NCBI GenBank assembly: GCA_036399815.1
Contig: DASWMK010000088.1
Location: forward strand, 1-42,333
Source of the DNA: Acidimicrobiales bacterium
GTDB lineage: Bacteria; Actinomycetota; Acidimicrobiia; Acidimicrobiales; DASWMK01
Direction: 5' to 3'
DNA: 42,333 nt
Shown here: one piece after another, positions 31,033 through 38,772 of the stretch
Layout of the letters: every line of letters starts with the position of its first letter
Numbering within the stretch: position 1 is the first letter of the stretch
The notes under the pieces: generated by a model
What the model was told of the DNA's origin: nothing
What the model saw: the letters and a program-made list of their open reading frames with translations, nothing else
The model's database searches: none
Position numbers and translations under genes: made by a program

Positions 31033-32862
31033 TCAGAAGTTGGAGATGACGGCGGTGAAGACGCGGCCGATCGTGGTCGCGTCGGTCGCCGCGTACACGG
31101 CGGAGTTGCTGGCCTCGGCGATGCGGCGGAGGACGGTCTGGTCGGCGTCGGTGCCGTAGGCGATGGGGAACACCCTCACGGGGCGGGTGGCCTGGCCCTC
31201 CGTCCCGGCCCGCAGCGCGCCGAGCAGGGACTCCAGCTGGGCCTCGTCGTCGCTCGTGACCCCGTCGTCGTTCTTGCCGTCGGAGAGCACGACGACGGCG
31301 TTGATCCTGGCGGGGTCGAAGCCCTCCAGCGCGGTCTCGTAGGCCGACTGGACGGCCGTGTAGAGCGGGGTGGCGTTCGTCGGGAACAGCGAGCGGATGC
31401 GGGTCTGCACCGACTCCCGCTGCTCGCCGGCCGGGCCGAGGGCGACGAGGTCGAGGAACTCCTGGTCCTGCCCGTCCCCGAGGTTCGTGCTGAACACCCG
31501 CAGCCCGATCTCGTCGTCCGGGTTGAACAGCTCCATGGCCTCGACGGCGGCCTCCTTGGCCAGGTCGAGCTTGGTGGGCCCTCCGGGGTCGCCCGGGTCG
31601 GCCGGGTCGCCCATCGACCCGGAGATGTCGATGAGCAGCAGCACCCTCGCCTTCTTCCGCTGGTCCTCCCAGCGGTCGAGGACGCCGATCATCACCGGCG
31701 GGTCGGGGATCTCGAGCGTCGTCTGGGGCTGCTCAGGGTCGAGGCCGTTCGCCGCCGTGATCGGGTCGCCCAGGGCCACCTCGGGGTTGCCCGGCCGGAA
31801 GCCGAACTCGAGCACCTTGCGCTGGTTGTCGGGCTGCTGCACGAACTCGCCGAAGCGCTCGGCGCCCTCCCGCTCGAGCTCGTCCACCCACGGGGCGTCG
31901 AGGACGATGTACGGGTTGTCGGAGAAGAGCGTCCCCTCCTCCGGGTAGATGGCGACGAGGGGGACGCGGGGCGGGCGGGGCTCCTCGCCGGGGTCGAGCA
32001 CGCCGTCGGGGTTGCCGGTGTTGTAGTCGACGACCGACTTCTCCTCGACGGCCACCGCCGACACGTAGGTCAGGCCGGCGCCCCGCTGGTCGGCCCGGTA
32101 GAGGTTGTTGAGGAACGTCTGGGTGATGTCGCCGTAGTGGACGACGGCCGACTCGACGCCCTCGTTGAAGTCCGCCACCTCCGGCGAGTCGAGGTCCTCC
32201 AGGCTGAGCCCGGACGTCGTCCCCGTCGCCGCGTACGTCTGGGCGATCAGCGCGGACAGGCCGCTCGTCGAGAAGTTCGGGTTCGTCTTGCCGAGCCGGA
32301 AGGCGCCCCACTCGGGGTGCCCGAAGTCGCCCCAGCCGCCGCCGCTGCGGGCCAGCTCGAGGATGTCGGCCCAGCCGAGCGGCTCGTCCGGCCAGCCGAG
32401 CGCCTCGGCCATCGGGCGGGGCATGGCGATGACGAGCGGGGTGAGCATGAACGGCTGGAAGTCGCCGACCATCGCCGGCTGCCCCCGGTCGGCGAGGCGC
32501 TGGTTGAGGATGGCGCCCCAGGCGCTCGACGCCGGCGACCAGACGACGGGCTGGGGGCCGTTGAGGTCGGTGTCGGGCCAACCGTCGGCCAGCAGGGTGG
32601 TCGCCGCCCCCGACGCCTTGTTGAACGGCTGCACGAACACGCACTCGTCGCCCACCTGGGCGCTCTCGCTCTCGTTGAAGACGCCGGCCAGCTCGGTGAG
32701 CAGCGACACCTTCTCCGAGGAGACCGCCATGTCGATCACGGCGCAGTCGCCCGGGTCGCCGAGGTCGCTCGTCGTGTCGCTGGACTCGTCGGTGCTGCCG
32801 CCGGGCGAGCACGAGGCGAGGAGGGCGGCGGCCACCACCGCGGCGAGGAGGCGGCGGGTCAT
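31033..32862 (-). CDS. Lipoprotein with substrate-binding-like and von Willebrand factor A domains
   Basis: A 609-residue predicted lipoprotein: signal peptide MTRRLLAAVVAAALLASCS with the lipobox cysteine at residue 18. A type II periplasmic-binding-like domain covers about 35-370 (SSEKVSLLTELAGVFNESE, FQPFMLTPLVIAMPRPMAEA). A VWA domain covers about 400-609. The MIDAS is complete: DISGS starting at Asp412, a threonine in TNATPLYTA, and an aspartate in VVLSDGKNDDG. This architecture is known in actinobacteria (substrate-binding and VWA domain-containing proteins), but the ligand is unknown. The ATG overlaps the preceding gene's stop (ATGA). Its binding domain is paralogous to that gene's product. 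Confidence 0.85.
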   Translation of the reverse strand: MTRRLLAAVVAAALLASCSPGGSTDESSDTTSDLGDPGDCAVIDMAVSSEKVSLLTELAGVFNESESAQVGDECVFVQPFNKASGAATTLLADGWPDTDLNGPQPVVWSPASSAWGAILNQRLADRGQPAMVGDFQPFMLTPLVIAMPRPMAEALGWPDEPLGWADILELARSGGGWGDFGHPEWGAFRLGKTNPNFSTSGLSALIAQTYAATGTTSGLSLEDLDSPEVADFNEGVESAVVHYGDITQTFLNNLYRADQRGAGLTYVSAVAVEEKSVVDYNTGNPDGVLDPGEEPRPPRVPLVAIYPEEGTLFSDNPYIVLDAPWVDELEREGAERFGEFVQQPDNQRKVLEFGFRPGNPEVALGDPITAANGLDPEQPQTTLEIPDPPVMIGVLDRWEDQRKKARVLLLIDISGSMGDPADPGDPGGPTKLDLAKEAAVEAMELFNPDDEIGLRVFSTNLGDGQDQEFLDLVALGPAGEQRESVQTRIRSLFPTNATPLYTAVQSAYETALEGFDPARINAVVVLSDGKNDDGVTSDDEAQLESLLGALRAGTEGQATRPVRVFPIAYGTDADQTVLRRIAEASNSAVYAATDATTIGRVFTAVISNF

Positions 32863-33884
32863 CGCCTGGCCTCGTCGGCCCGCTGCCGCAGGGCGACGAG
32901 CACGCCGGCGCCCGGGAGGCCATTGCCCGGCTCGAGCTCGTCGAACGAGCCCACGCCGGGCAGCCCCTCGGCGCCCCGCACCCGCCAGCCCAGCTCGGCG
33001 AGCAGGTCGCGGGCCTCGGTCGTGCCCAGCGCGTCGCGGAGCGCGTCGGCCCCGTCCGCCCCCGGCACGGTGGCCAGCACGACGTCGGCGGTCACCATGG
33101 GCGAAGGGTAGAGGACCGCACCCTGCGGATCGGCGGCAGCCGCCACCTGGGGGCCGGCCTCGGCCTCCAGCGCACCGACCACGGACAGCACCGCGGGCCC
33201 GGCGGCCAGGAGCTGGCGGACCTGGTTGCGGCCGGCGCCGGCGTTGGCCGCCGCCGTGCGCTCCAGCCCGGTGAACCAGTCGTCGAACTCGGGGGTGCCG
33301 AGGTCGTTCGTGGCATAGGCCGTCGTGCCGAGGAAGCCGGCCGCCGCGGCGGCGAGCACGGCGAGGCCGGGGACGGTGTCGGGGCCGGCGTGGGTGACCC
33401 GGACGTCGCCCCACGTCGGCTCCCCGCCGTGCGCCTCCCAGCGGTCGCCGGCGGCGGCGCCCACGCAGGCCCATCCCGGCTCGGCCCCGCAGTCGGCCCG
33501 GAGCGCCTGCTCGCGGTCGGTGGCGACCACCAGCACGGCGGGGGAGCGGGCCAGCACCTCGCCGACCTCGAGGTCGGGGACCTCACCCTGAGCGTCGACC
33601 ACGGCGGCCATCTCCGGCCACGGCTCGGCGACGAGCCAGCCGTCCGCGCCGATGGGCTCGCCGGCCGCCACCCGGTCGAGGGTGGTGCCCGGGTCCTCCA
33701 CCAGCCCGTCGACCTCGAGCCCGGTGCACAGGGCCGCGAGCTCGGTGGCGCAGAGGAGGGTCGGGCGCTCGGCCGCCGGCCCGGGGCCGTCGTCGCCGTC
33801 GCCCCTGTCGTCCAGGCGGCCCCGCACCCACAGTGCGCCGGCGACCATGGCCACGGCCGCGACCAGCGCGCCCAGGCGTCTCAC
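32859..33884 (-). CDS. Substrate-binding-like exported protein, paralogue of the VWA lipoprotein's N-terminal domain
   Basis: A 341-residue protein with a short N-terminal signal or anchor (GALVAAVAMVAGALWV, no lipobox cysteine) and one periplasmic-binding-like domain. Blocks correspond in order to the next gene's product: TWGDVRVTHAGPDTVPGL and TPEFDDWFTGLERTAA here versus EWGAFRLGKTNPNFSTSGL and SPEVADFNEGVESAVV there. It lacks a VWA domain. The start GTG lies 8 nt after a TACCGT -10 box (leaderless type). The stop overlaps the VWA gene by ATGA, so both are made together. Function is unknown; it may share a ligand or complex with the VWA protein. Confidence 0.75.
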   Translation of the reverse strand: MRRLGALVAAVAMVAGALWVRGRLDDRGDGDDGPGPAAERPTLLCATELAALCTGLEVDGLVEDPGTTLDRVAAGEPIGADGWLVAEPWPEMAAVVDAQGEVPDLEVGEVLARSPAVLVVATDREQALRADCGAEPGWACVGAAAGDRWEAHGGEPTWGDVRVTHAGPDTVPGLAVLAAAAAGFLGTTAYATNDLGTPEFDDWFTGLERTAAANAGAGRNQVRQLLAAGPAVLSVVGALEAEAGPQVAAAADPQGAVLYPSPMVTADVVLATVPGADGADALRDALGTTEARDLLAELGWRVRGAEGLPGVGSFDELEPGNGLPGAGVLVALRQRADEARR

Positions 33885-33892
33885 GGGCCGGG

Positions 33893-33898
33893 ACGGTA
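33893..33898 (-). promoter_or_regulatory. Candidate -10 box of the SBP-VWA pair (leaderless type)
   Basis: On the minus strand this reads TACCGT, ending 8 nt before the GTG at 33884. It lies in the 31-bp gap after the AAA ATPase stop, so the pair may have its own promoter. Confidence 0.45.
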
Positions 33899-33915
33899 AC
33901 GCCCGCCGGCGGTCG

Positions 33916-35307
33916 TCATCCGGCGGCGTCGGGGACGTCGTCCGCGGTGAGCGCCCGCAGCTGCTCGTCGGTGACGTCCCCGAGGTCGACGATGCGGCTG
34001 GCCTGGCGGGCGACGGCCGCCTCGAACAGGTTGCGGACGAGGCGGGCGTTGCCGAACCCCTTCGACCTCGGCACGGCGTCGAGGAGGGCCCGCAGCTTGG
34101 CGACGGCGGCGTCGTCGGGCCGGTAGTCGGCCTTCTCCGCCATCGAGGTGAAGATGGCGACCAGCTCGTCGGTCGAGTAGTCCGGGAAGAAGATCGTGCG
34201 CGGGAACCGGGACCGAAGCCCCGGGTTGGAGCCGACGAAGTCCTCCATCTCCTCCGGGTAGCCGGCCACGACGACCACGATGCGGTCCCTGCGGTCCTCG
34301 ACCAGCTTGACGATCGTGTCGATCGCCTCCCGGCCGAAGTCCCGCTCGCCGCCCCGGACGAGGGCGTAGGCCTCGTCGATCAGCAGCACGCCCTCGTCGG
34401 CGGCGTCGAACACCTGGCGCACCTGGATGGCCGTCTGCCCCACGAACCCGGCCACCAGCTGGGACCGGTCGGTCTCGACGAGGTGGCCGCGCTCGACCAC
34501 CTTCAGGGTCCGGTAGACCTGGGCGAGCAGCCGGGCGACGGTCGTCTTGCCGGTGCCGGGGTTCCCGGTGAACACGAGGTGGCGGCTCTGGTCGGCGACC
34601 GGCATGCCCCGCTCGCGGCGCAGGTTCTGCACCTGGATGAGGTCGGCCACGAGGTGAACCTCCTCCTTCACCGGCGCCAGCCCGACCAGCTCGTCCAGCT
34701 CGGCCAGCAGCTCGTCGAGCGGCCGGGGCGGCGGGTCCTCCTCGGCCGGCGGCACGGCGGGGGCGACGGCCGGCTCCGGGCCGGCCGGCTGGGCCGGCAC
34801 CGGCGTGCCCGGCTTCGGCACCCGCTCGAGCTCCATGGCCCGCACCAGCATCCCCCGGAAGCGGTCGATGGCCTGGAGCTCGGTGTGGGACGTGTGGGTG
34901 TCGAGCGAGGCGACCGTGTGGGCGACCTCCATCGCCCGCTCGTAGTACGTCCACGACGCCCTGGTCGAGCGCCGGGTGTCGGCCCGCACGAGGATGTCGA
35001 ACATCGTCGACGGGGCCTCCAGCCACCGCCGCTTGTCGACCAGCAGCCCCGAGGACCGCACGTCGTTCGGCGTCGCCCGCAGGAGCGACGTGTCGAGCCG
35101 GCCGCCGAACGCGCCGATCAGCTCCCACAGCTCGTCGTCGGTGTGGAGGCCGTCGCAGTCCACGAACGCGGTGGCCAGGTTGAAGGCCTCGACGACGACG
35201 TCGCGCTCCAGCTTGGTGGGGTCGAGCAGCTTCCCGGCCACGGCGACGAGCAGCGGGGTGACGTCGCCGACGAACCGGTCGACGGCCCTGGCCAGCGGGC
35301 CGGTCAT
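33916..35307 (-). CDS. AAA+ ATPase of the CbbX/SpoVK type with N-terminal TerB-like region
   Basis: A 463-residue AAA+ protein. Residues 1-80 resemble the TerB fold, with the acidic signature FVDCDGLHTDDELWEL. Residues 80-170 are helical, 170-205 is a Pro/Ala linker, and about 215-463 is a CbbX/EccA/SpoVK-type AAA+ module. Walker A is GNPGTGKTT with Lys254, Walker B is VLLIDEAYAL, the sensor-1 region is VVAGYPEEMEDF, and the arginine-finger region is NPGLRSRFP. Such ATPases remodel partner proteins (Rubisco activation by CbbX, type VII secretion by EccA). The partner here is unknown; the SBP and VWA proteins next door are candidates only by position. The ATG overlaps the GNAT stop (ATGA). Confidence 0.85.
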   Translation of the reverse strand: MTGPLARAVDRFVGDVTPLLVAVAGKLLDPTKLERDVVVEAFNLATAFVDCDGLHTDDELWELIGAFGGRLDTSLLRATPNDVRSSGLLVDKRRWLEAPSTMFDILVRADTRRSTRASWTYYERAMEVAHTVASLDTHTSHTELQAIDRFRGMLVRAMELERVPKPGTPVPAQPAGPEPAVAPAVPPAEEDPPPRPLDELLAELDELVGLAPVKEEVHLVADLIQVQNLRRERGMPVADQSRHLVFTGNPGTGKTTVARLLAQVYRTLKVVERGHLVETDRSQLVAGFVGQTAIQVRQVFDAADEGVLLIDEAYALVRGGERDFGREAIDTIVKLVEDRRDRIVVVVAGYPEEMEDFVGSNPGLRSRFPRTIFFPDYSTDELVAIFTSMAEKADYRPDDAAVAKLRALLDAVPRSKGFGNARLVRNLFEAAVARQASRIVDLGDVTDEQLRALTADDVPDAAG

Positions 35308-35885
35308 CTCGGCCCCCGCCACATCGGCCACACCGGCGGCCCGCCGGGGAGGCGCAGCTCGGTGCGGACGGCGAACCCGTGGCGGGCGTAGAAGGCGAGG
35401 TTGGACTCCTTCGACGACTCCAGGTAGGCCGGGAGGCCCTGCTCGTCGCACCGGTCGAGCACGGGGCCGAGCAGGGCCGACCCCACGCCCGTGCCCTGGT
35501 GGTCGGGGTCGGTGCCGAGGACGGCCAGGTACCAGTGGGGCTCGTCGGGATGGTGGCGCTCGATCAGCGACAGCAGGCGCAGGGCGGTGGGCAGGCGCCG
35601 GCCGAACAGCCGCAGGAAGAACGGCAGCCCCCGCACCACCTCCCCGGGGGACGTGCGCCAGCGGTCGGGGGCCGCCCACACGGCCGCGCCGGCCTGCCCG
35701 TCGACCGTCCACACCGTGCCCAGCCTGGCCTTCACCTCGTAGCCGAAGAAGCGGGTCAGCTGGTCGGGGCGGCGGCCGTCGGACGGGAACAGGAACCCCA
35801 TCACGGGGTCGTCGTCGAAGGCCCTGGCCAGCGACCGGCTGAGCGGGCGGACGTCGTCGGCGGTCGCCGGCCTCACGGCGTGCAC
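35304..35885 (-). CDS. GNAT-family N-acetyltransferase
   Basis: Predicted acetyl-CoA-dependent acetyltransferase of 193 residues; substrate unknown. The GNAT fold is shown by AVRPATADDVRPLSRSLARA at the N-terminus, the acetyl-CoA-binding segment GTDPDHQGTGVGSALLGPVL near residues 128-147, and the C-terminal YLESSKESNLAFYARHGF, as in many small-molecule or antibiotic-type GNATs. I place the start at the GTG complementary to 35883-35885; a second GTG three codons later (35876) is possible, and the longer open frame runs antisense into proA. It is divergent from proA with 25 bp between starts, and first of the GNAT-ATPase unit. Confidence 0.85.
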   Translation of the reverse strand: MHAVRPATADDVRPLSRSLARAFDDDPVMGFLFPSDGRRPDQLTRFFGYEVKARLGTVWTVDGQAGAAVWAAPDRWRTSPGEVVRGLPFFLRLFGRRLPTALRLLSLIERHHPDEPHWYLAVLGTDPDHQGTGVGSALLGPVLDRCDEQGLPAYLESSKESNLAFYARHGFAVRTELRLPGGPPVWPMWRGPR

Positions 35886-35892
35886 CCGGGAA

Positions 35893-35902
35893 GTCTTATC
35901 GT
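35893..35902. promoter_or_regulatory. Overlapping divergent -10 boxes of proA and the GNAT gene
   Basis: On the plus strand TATCGT (35897-35902) ends 8 nt before the GTG at 35911. On the minus strand TAAGAC (35898-35893) ends 7 nt before the GNAT GTG at 35885. The two boxes share two bases, so transcription in the two directions may be mutually exclusive. The minus-strand box fits TANNNT less well. Confidence 0.4.
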
Positions 35903-35910
35903 GAGTGGCC

Positions 35911-37155
35911 GTGGCGACGACGATCCCGGAGCTCGGCCGCCGGGCCAGGGCCGCGGCCCGCGTGCTGGCGACGGCGACGACCGAGGCCAAGGACGCCGGG
36001 CTGCTAGCCGCCGCCGACCTCCTCCTCGAGCGGGGCGACGAGGTGCTGGCCGCCAACGTCGAGGACGTGGCCAGGGCGGAGGAGGGCGGGGCGTCGGCCA
36101 CCGTCGTCGACCGCCTGCGCCTGGACGGGCGGCGGCTGGAGGGGATGGCCGGCGGCCTGCGCAAGGTGGCGGCCCTGCCCGACCCCGTCGGCCAGGTGGT
36201 GGACGGCTGGGTGCGCCCGAACGGCCTCCGCATCCGCCGGGTGCGGGTGCCGCTCGGCGTCGTCGCCATCGTCTACGAGAACCGGCCCAACGTGACGAGC
36301 GACGCCGCCGCGCTGTGCGTGAAGGCCGGCAACGCCGCCTTCCTCCGGGGCTCGTCGAGCGCGGTGTCGTCCAACGTCGCCGTCGCCGCCGCGCTCCGGG
36401 AGGGGTTCGCCAAGGCCGGCCTGCCCGCCGACGCGCTTGTGCTGGTCGAGGACACCAGCCGGGAGGCGGCCGTCGAGTTCCTGCGCCAGCGGGAGTTCGT
36501 GGACTGCCTGATCCCCCGCGGCGGCCCGTCGCTGATCCGGGCCGTGCTCGAGCACGCCACCGTGCCCTACGTGATCGACGGCGACGGCAACTGCCACGTC
36601 TACGTGGACGCCGCCGCCGACCTCGACATGGCCGTCGACATCGTCGTCAACGCGAAGACGTCGCGGCCGTCGGTGTGCAACGCGGCCGAGACCCTGCTCG
36701 TCCACGCCGACGTGGCCGCCGACTTCCTGCCCCGCCTCGCCCCGGCGCTCGACGGCGTCGAGCTGGTCGGCGACGAGGTCGCCCGGTCGCTGCTCCCCGG
36801 CTGCGGCGAGGCCGGCGAGGAGGACTGGTCGACCGAGTTCCTCGACCTCAAGCTGGCCGTGCGGGTGGTGGGGTCGCTCGGCGAGGCCGTCGACCACGTC
36901 CACCGCTACGGCACCGGCCACAGCGAGGCCATCGTGACCACCGACGTGCGGGCCGCCGACCGGTGGGTGCGCGAGGTCGACGCCGCCGCCGTGGTCGTCA
37001 ACGCCTCGACCCGGTTCGTGGACGGCGAGGAGTTCGGCTTCGGCGCCGAGATCGGCATCTCCACCCAGAAGCTCCACGCGCGCGGGCCGATGGGCCTGGA
37101 ACAATTGACCACGGCGAAGTTCGTGGTGGAGGGCCACGGGCACGTCAGGAGGTGA
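35911..37155 (+). CDS. proA: Glutamate-5-semialdehyde dehydrogenase (gamma-glutamyl phosphate reductase)
   Basis: Second step of proline synthesis: NADPH-dependent reduction of gamma-glutamyl phosphate made by ProB. The 414-residue protein of the aldehyde-dehydrogenase superfamily has VPLGVVAIVYENRPNVTSDA near residue 110, CVKAGNAAFLRGSS, the catalytic cysteine at residue 256 in RPSVCNAAETLLVH, and a C-terminal EIGISTQKLHARGPMGLEQL. I choose the GTG at 35911 because a TATCGT box ends 8 nt upstream, matching the other leaderless heads; an in-frame GTG at 35905 would add two residues but sits only 2 nt from that box. It is separated from proB by the 10-kb minus-strand block. Confidence 0.95.
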   Translation: MATTIPELGRRARAAARVLATATTEAKDAGLLAAADLLLERGDEVLAANVEDVARAEEGGASATVVDRLRLDGRRLEGMAGGLRKVAALPDPVGQVVDGWVRPNGLRIRRVRVPLGVVAIVYENRPNVTSDAAALCVKAGNAAFLRGSSSAVSSNVAVAAALREGFAKAGLPADALVLVEDTSREAAVEFLRQREFVDCLIPRGGPSLIRAVLEHATVPYVIDGDGNCHVYVDAAADLDMAVDIVVNAKTSRPSVCNAAETLLVHADVAADFLPRLAPALDGVELVGDEVARSLLPGCGEAGEEDWSTEFLDLKLAVRVVGSLGEAVDHVHRYGTGHSEAIVTTDVRAADRWVREVDAAAVVVNASTRFVDGEEFGFGAEIGISTQKLHARGPMGLEQLTTAKFVVEGHGHVRR

Positions 37156-37161
37156 GCGGGC

Positions 37162-37566
37162 ATGGGCGTGACCGAGCTGGCGATCGTGGTCGTGGTCCTG
37201 GTGGTGCTCGCGGTGGCGGTCGCGGCGGCGATCCGGGTGGCGCCGGTCGAGCGCCGGCACCGCGCCGTCGTCGACGCCGCGCCTGACGCCTGGCTCGACG
37301 AGCTGGCCATGACGGCGGGCGACCTGCCCGATCACCGGCTGGTCGCCGCCGGCCCGTCGTCGATGTCGATCACCCGCTCGTACGTCCCCGTGTGGGCGGT
37401 GGTGGTGGCCGTCGTCGTGTTCCCGTTCGGGCTCCTCGCGCTGCTCGTGCGGCGGGAGCGGACGGGGACCGTGTCGGCGCGGCCCCGGGGCGACGGGCGC
37501 ACCGACGTGTCGATCGCCGGCTGGTTCGACCCCCGGCTGATCGCCAGGGTGAACCGCCTGCTGTGA
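37162..37566 (+). CDS. Small two-helix membrane protein of unknown function
   Basis: I do not recognise this 134-residue protein. It has an N-terminal membrane helix (about 5-25, LAIVVVVLVVLAVAVAAAI), a central polar part, a second hydrophobic segment (about 75-97, VPVWAVVVAVVVFPFGLLAL), then a basic beta-rich tail (LVRRERTGTVSARPRG, DVSIAGWFDPRLIARVNRLL). The ATG follows AGGAGGTGA at 37147-37155, one of the strongest Shine-Dalgarno sequences in the window, which overlaps the end of proA. It is therefore cotranscribed with proA, though a link with proline synthesis is not evident. Confidence 0.75.
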   Translation: MGVTELAIVVVVLVVLAVAVAAAIRVAPVERRHRAVVDAAPDAWLDELAMTAGDLPDHRLVAAGPSSMSITRSYVPVWAVVVAVVVFPFGLLALLVRRERTGTVSARPRGDGRTDVSIAGWFDPRLIARVNRLL

Positions 37567-37576
37567 CCATTCGCAC

Positions 37577-37592
37577 TTGACCGGTCAGTCAA
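37577..37592 (+). promoter_or_regulatory. Candidate operator palindrome upstream of the MoxR gene
   Basis: TTGACCGGTCAGTCAA contains the perfect 10-bp palindrome TGACCGGTCA (37578-37587) and outer arms TTGAC/GTCAA. It looks like a TetR-type operator and covers the -35 region of the TACGCT box at 37603. Confidence 0.5.
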
Positions 37593-37602
37593 GAGGCTCC
37601 GG

Positions 37603-37608
37603 TACGCT
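37603..37608 (+). promoter_or_regulatory. Candidate -10 box of the MoxR gene (leaderless type)
   Basis: TACGCT ends 6 nt before the ATG at 37615. TTGACC at 37577-37582 could be a -35 element, though the 20-bp spacer is long. Confidence 0.5.
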
Positions 37609-37614
37609 CGGCCC

Positions 37615-38532
37615 ATGAGCGAGCGGTTCGGGTCCGTGGCCGAGGTGCGGGACGGGCTCCGCAAGGTCGACTACCTCGCCGACGAGGGCATCGCCGGCGT
37701 CGTGTACCTCGCCGACCGGCTCGGCAAGCCGGTCCTCGTCGAGGGCCCCGCCGGCACGGGCAAGACCCAGCTGGCCAAGTCGGTGGCCGACGCGACCGGC
37801 GCCCGGCTCATCCGCCTCCAGTGCTACGAGGGCCTCGACGAGTCGAAGGCCCTCTACGAGTGGAACTACCGCAAGCAGCTGCTGCGGATCCAGGCCCAGC
37901 GGGTGGTCGAGGAGGGCGAGAGCCCGACCGGCTGGGCCGACATCGAGGAGGACATCTTCTCGGAGGACTTCCTGCTCACCCGGCCGCTGCTCGAGGCCAT
38001 CCGGGCCGAGGACCCGGTCGTGCTCCTGATCGACGAGGTCGACCGGGTCGAGGTCGAGACCGAGGCCCTGCTGCTCGAGATCCTGTCCGACTACCAGGTG
38101 TCGATCCCGGAGCTGGGCACGGTGACCGCCACCCAGGTGCCGCTCGTGTTCCTCACGTCGAACAACACGAGGGAGCTGTCCGAGGCCCTGAAGCGGCGGT
38201 GCCTGTACCTGCACGTCGACTACCCGGACCTCGACCGCGAGAAGGAGATCGTCCTCGCCAAGGTGCCGGGGGTGACCGACCACCTCGCCGACCAGGTCGC
38301 CCGCATCGTGCGCTCGCTGCGCCAGCTCGAGCTGAAGAAGCCGCCGTCGGTGTCGGAGACCATCGACTGGGCCCGCACGCTCGTGCTCCTCGGCGTGCAG
38401 GACGTCGACGCCGAGCAGGCGACGGCCACGGCCAACGTCCTCCTCAAGTACCACTCCGACATCGCCAAGGCGGTGAAGGAGTTCGCCGGCGACGGCCAGT
38501 CCTGGAAGCGCACCGGCCCCGCCCCCCGGTGA
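37615..38532 (+). CDS. MoxR-family AAA+ ATPase
   Basis: A 305-residue MoxR-type AAA+ ATPase, a class that works as a chaperone for metalloenzyme maturation or complex assembly together with VWA proteins. Walker A is EGPAGTGKTQLAKS with Lys50; Walker B is LLIDEVDR with Asp140 and Glu141; sensor 1 is in VFLTSNNTRELSEALKRRC. The CoxD-like phrase LQCYEGLDESKALYEWNY is prominent and typical of MoxR proteins paired with CoxE-type VWA partners. The start ATG lies 6 nt after a TACGCT -10 box, with a 10-bp palindrome further upstream. Its expected partner is the CoxE-like gene at 39626, but about 1.1 kb of opposite-strand genes lies between. Confidence 0.92.
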   Translation: MSERFGSVAEVRDGLRKVDYLADEGIAGVVYLADRLGKPVLVEGPAGTGKTQLAKSVADATGARLIRLQCYEGLDESKALYEWNYRKQLLRIQAQRVVEEGESPTGWADIEEDIFSEDFLLTRPLLEAIRAEDPVVLLIDEVDRVEVETEALLLEILSDYQVSIPELGTVTATQVPLVFLTSNNTRELSEALKRRCLYLHVDYPDLDREKEIVLAKVPGVTDHLADQVARIVRSLRQLELKKPPSVSETIDWARTLVLLGVQDVDAEQATATANVLLKYHSDIAKAVKEFAGDGQSWKRTGPAPR

Positions 38533-38538
38533 GGCGGA

Positions 38539-38730
38539 TCAGTGGGCGCTGGTGTTGCGACGGGTGTCGCCGAGAGGACGTCCCGTCCTTGCGGCGGCCA
38601 GGACACGGCGCTGGCCTGGGGTGAGGCGGGCGCGAATCGTCGCTGCGGCGCGCCGGACTGCCGCAGCCTCGTTCCTGGGCGGCCCGTAGACCACCATCTT
38701 GCTCCCCGCCGTCTTCCGGACGACCTTCAT
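38539..38730 (-). CDS. Small basic protein of unknown function
   Basis: A 63-residue ORF encoding a strongly basic protein (MKVVRKTAGSKMVVYG, then AAVRRAAATIRARLTPGQRR). Support for it being real: AGGAGG (plus-strand positions 38741-38746) lies 10 nt before the ATG, and a TACGAT -10 box lies further upstream at 38755-38760. It follows the GAF gene on the same strand after 42 bp. Third codon positions include more A and T (GCA, GCT, ATT, CGT, CCA) than in the flanking genes, as in the GAF gene. No family is recognised. It is convergent with the MoxR gene, 6 bp away. Confidence 0.5.
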   Translation of the reverse strand: MKVVRKTAGSKMVVYGPPRNEAAAVRRAAATIRARLTPGQRRVLAAARTGRPLGDTRRNTSAH

Positions 38731-38754
38731 GCGGACCCAGCCTCCTGGTTCTCG

Positions 38755-38760
38755 ATCGTA
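38755..38760 (-). promoter_or_regulatory. Candidate -10 box of the small basic ORF
   Basis: On the minus strand this reads TACGAT, 24 nt before the ATG, leaving space for the AGGAGG Shine-Dalgarno sequence. It lies in the short gap after the GAF gene stop. Confidence 0.35.
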
Positions 38761-38772
38761 CCCGCTACCCAG

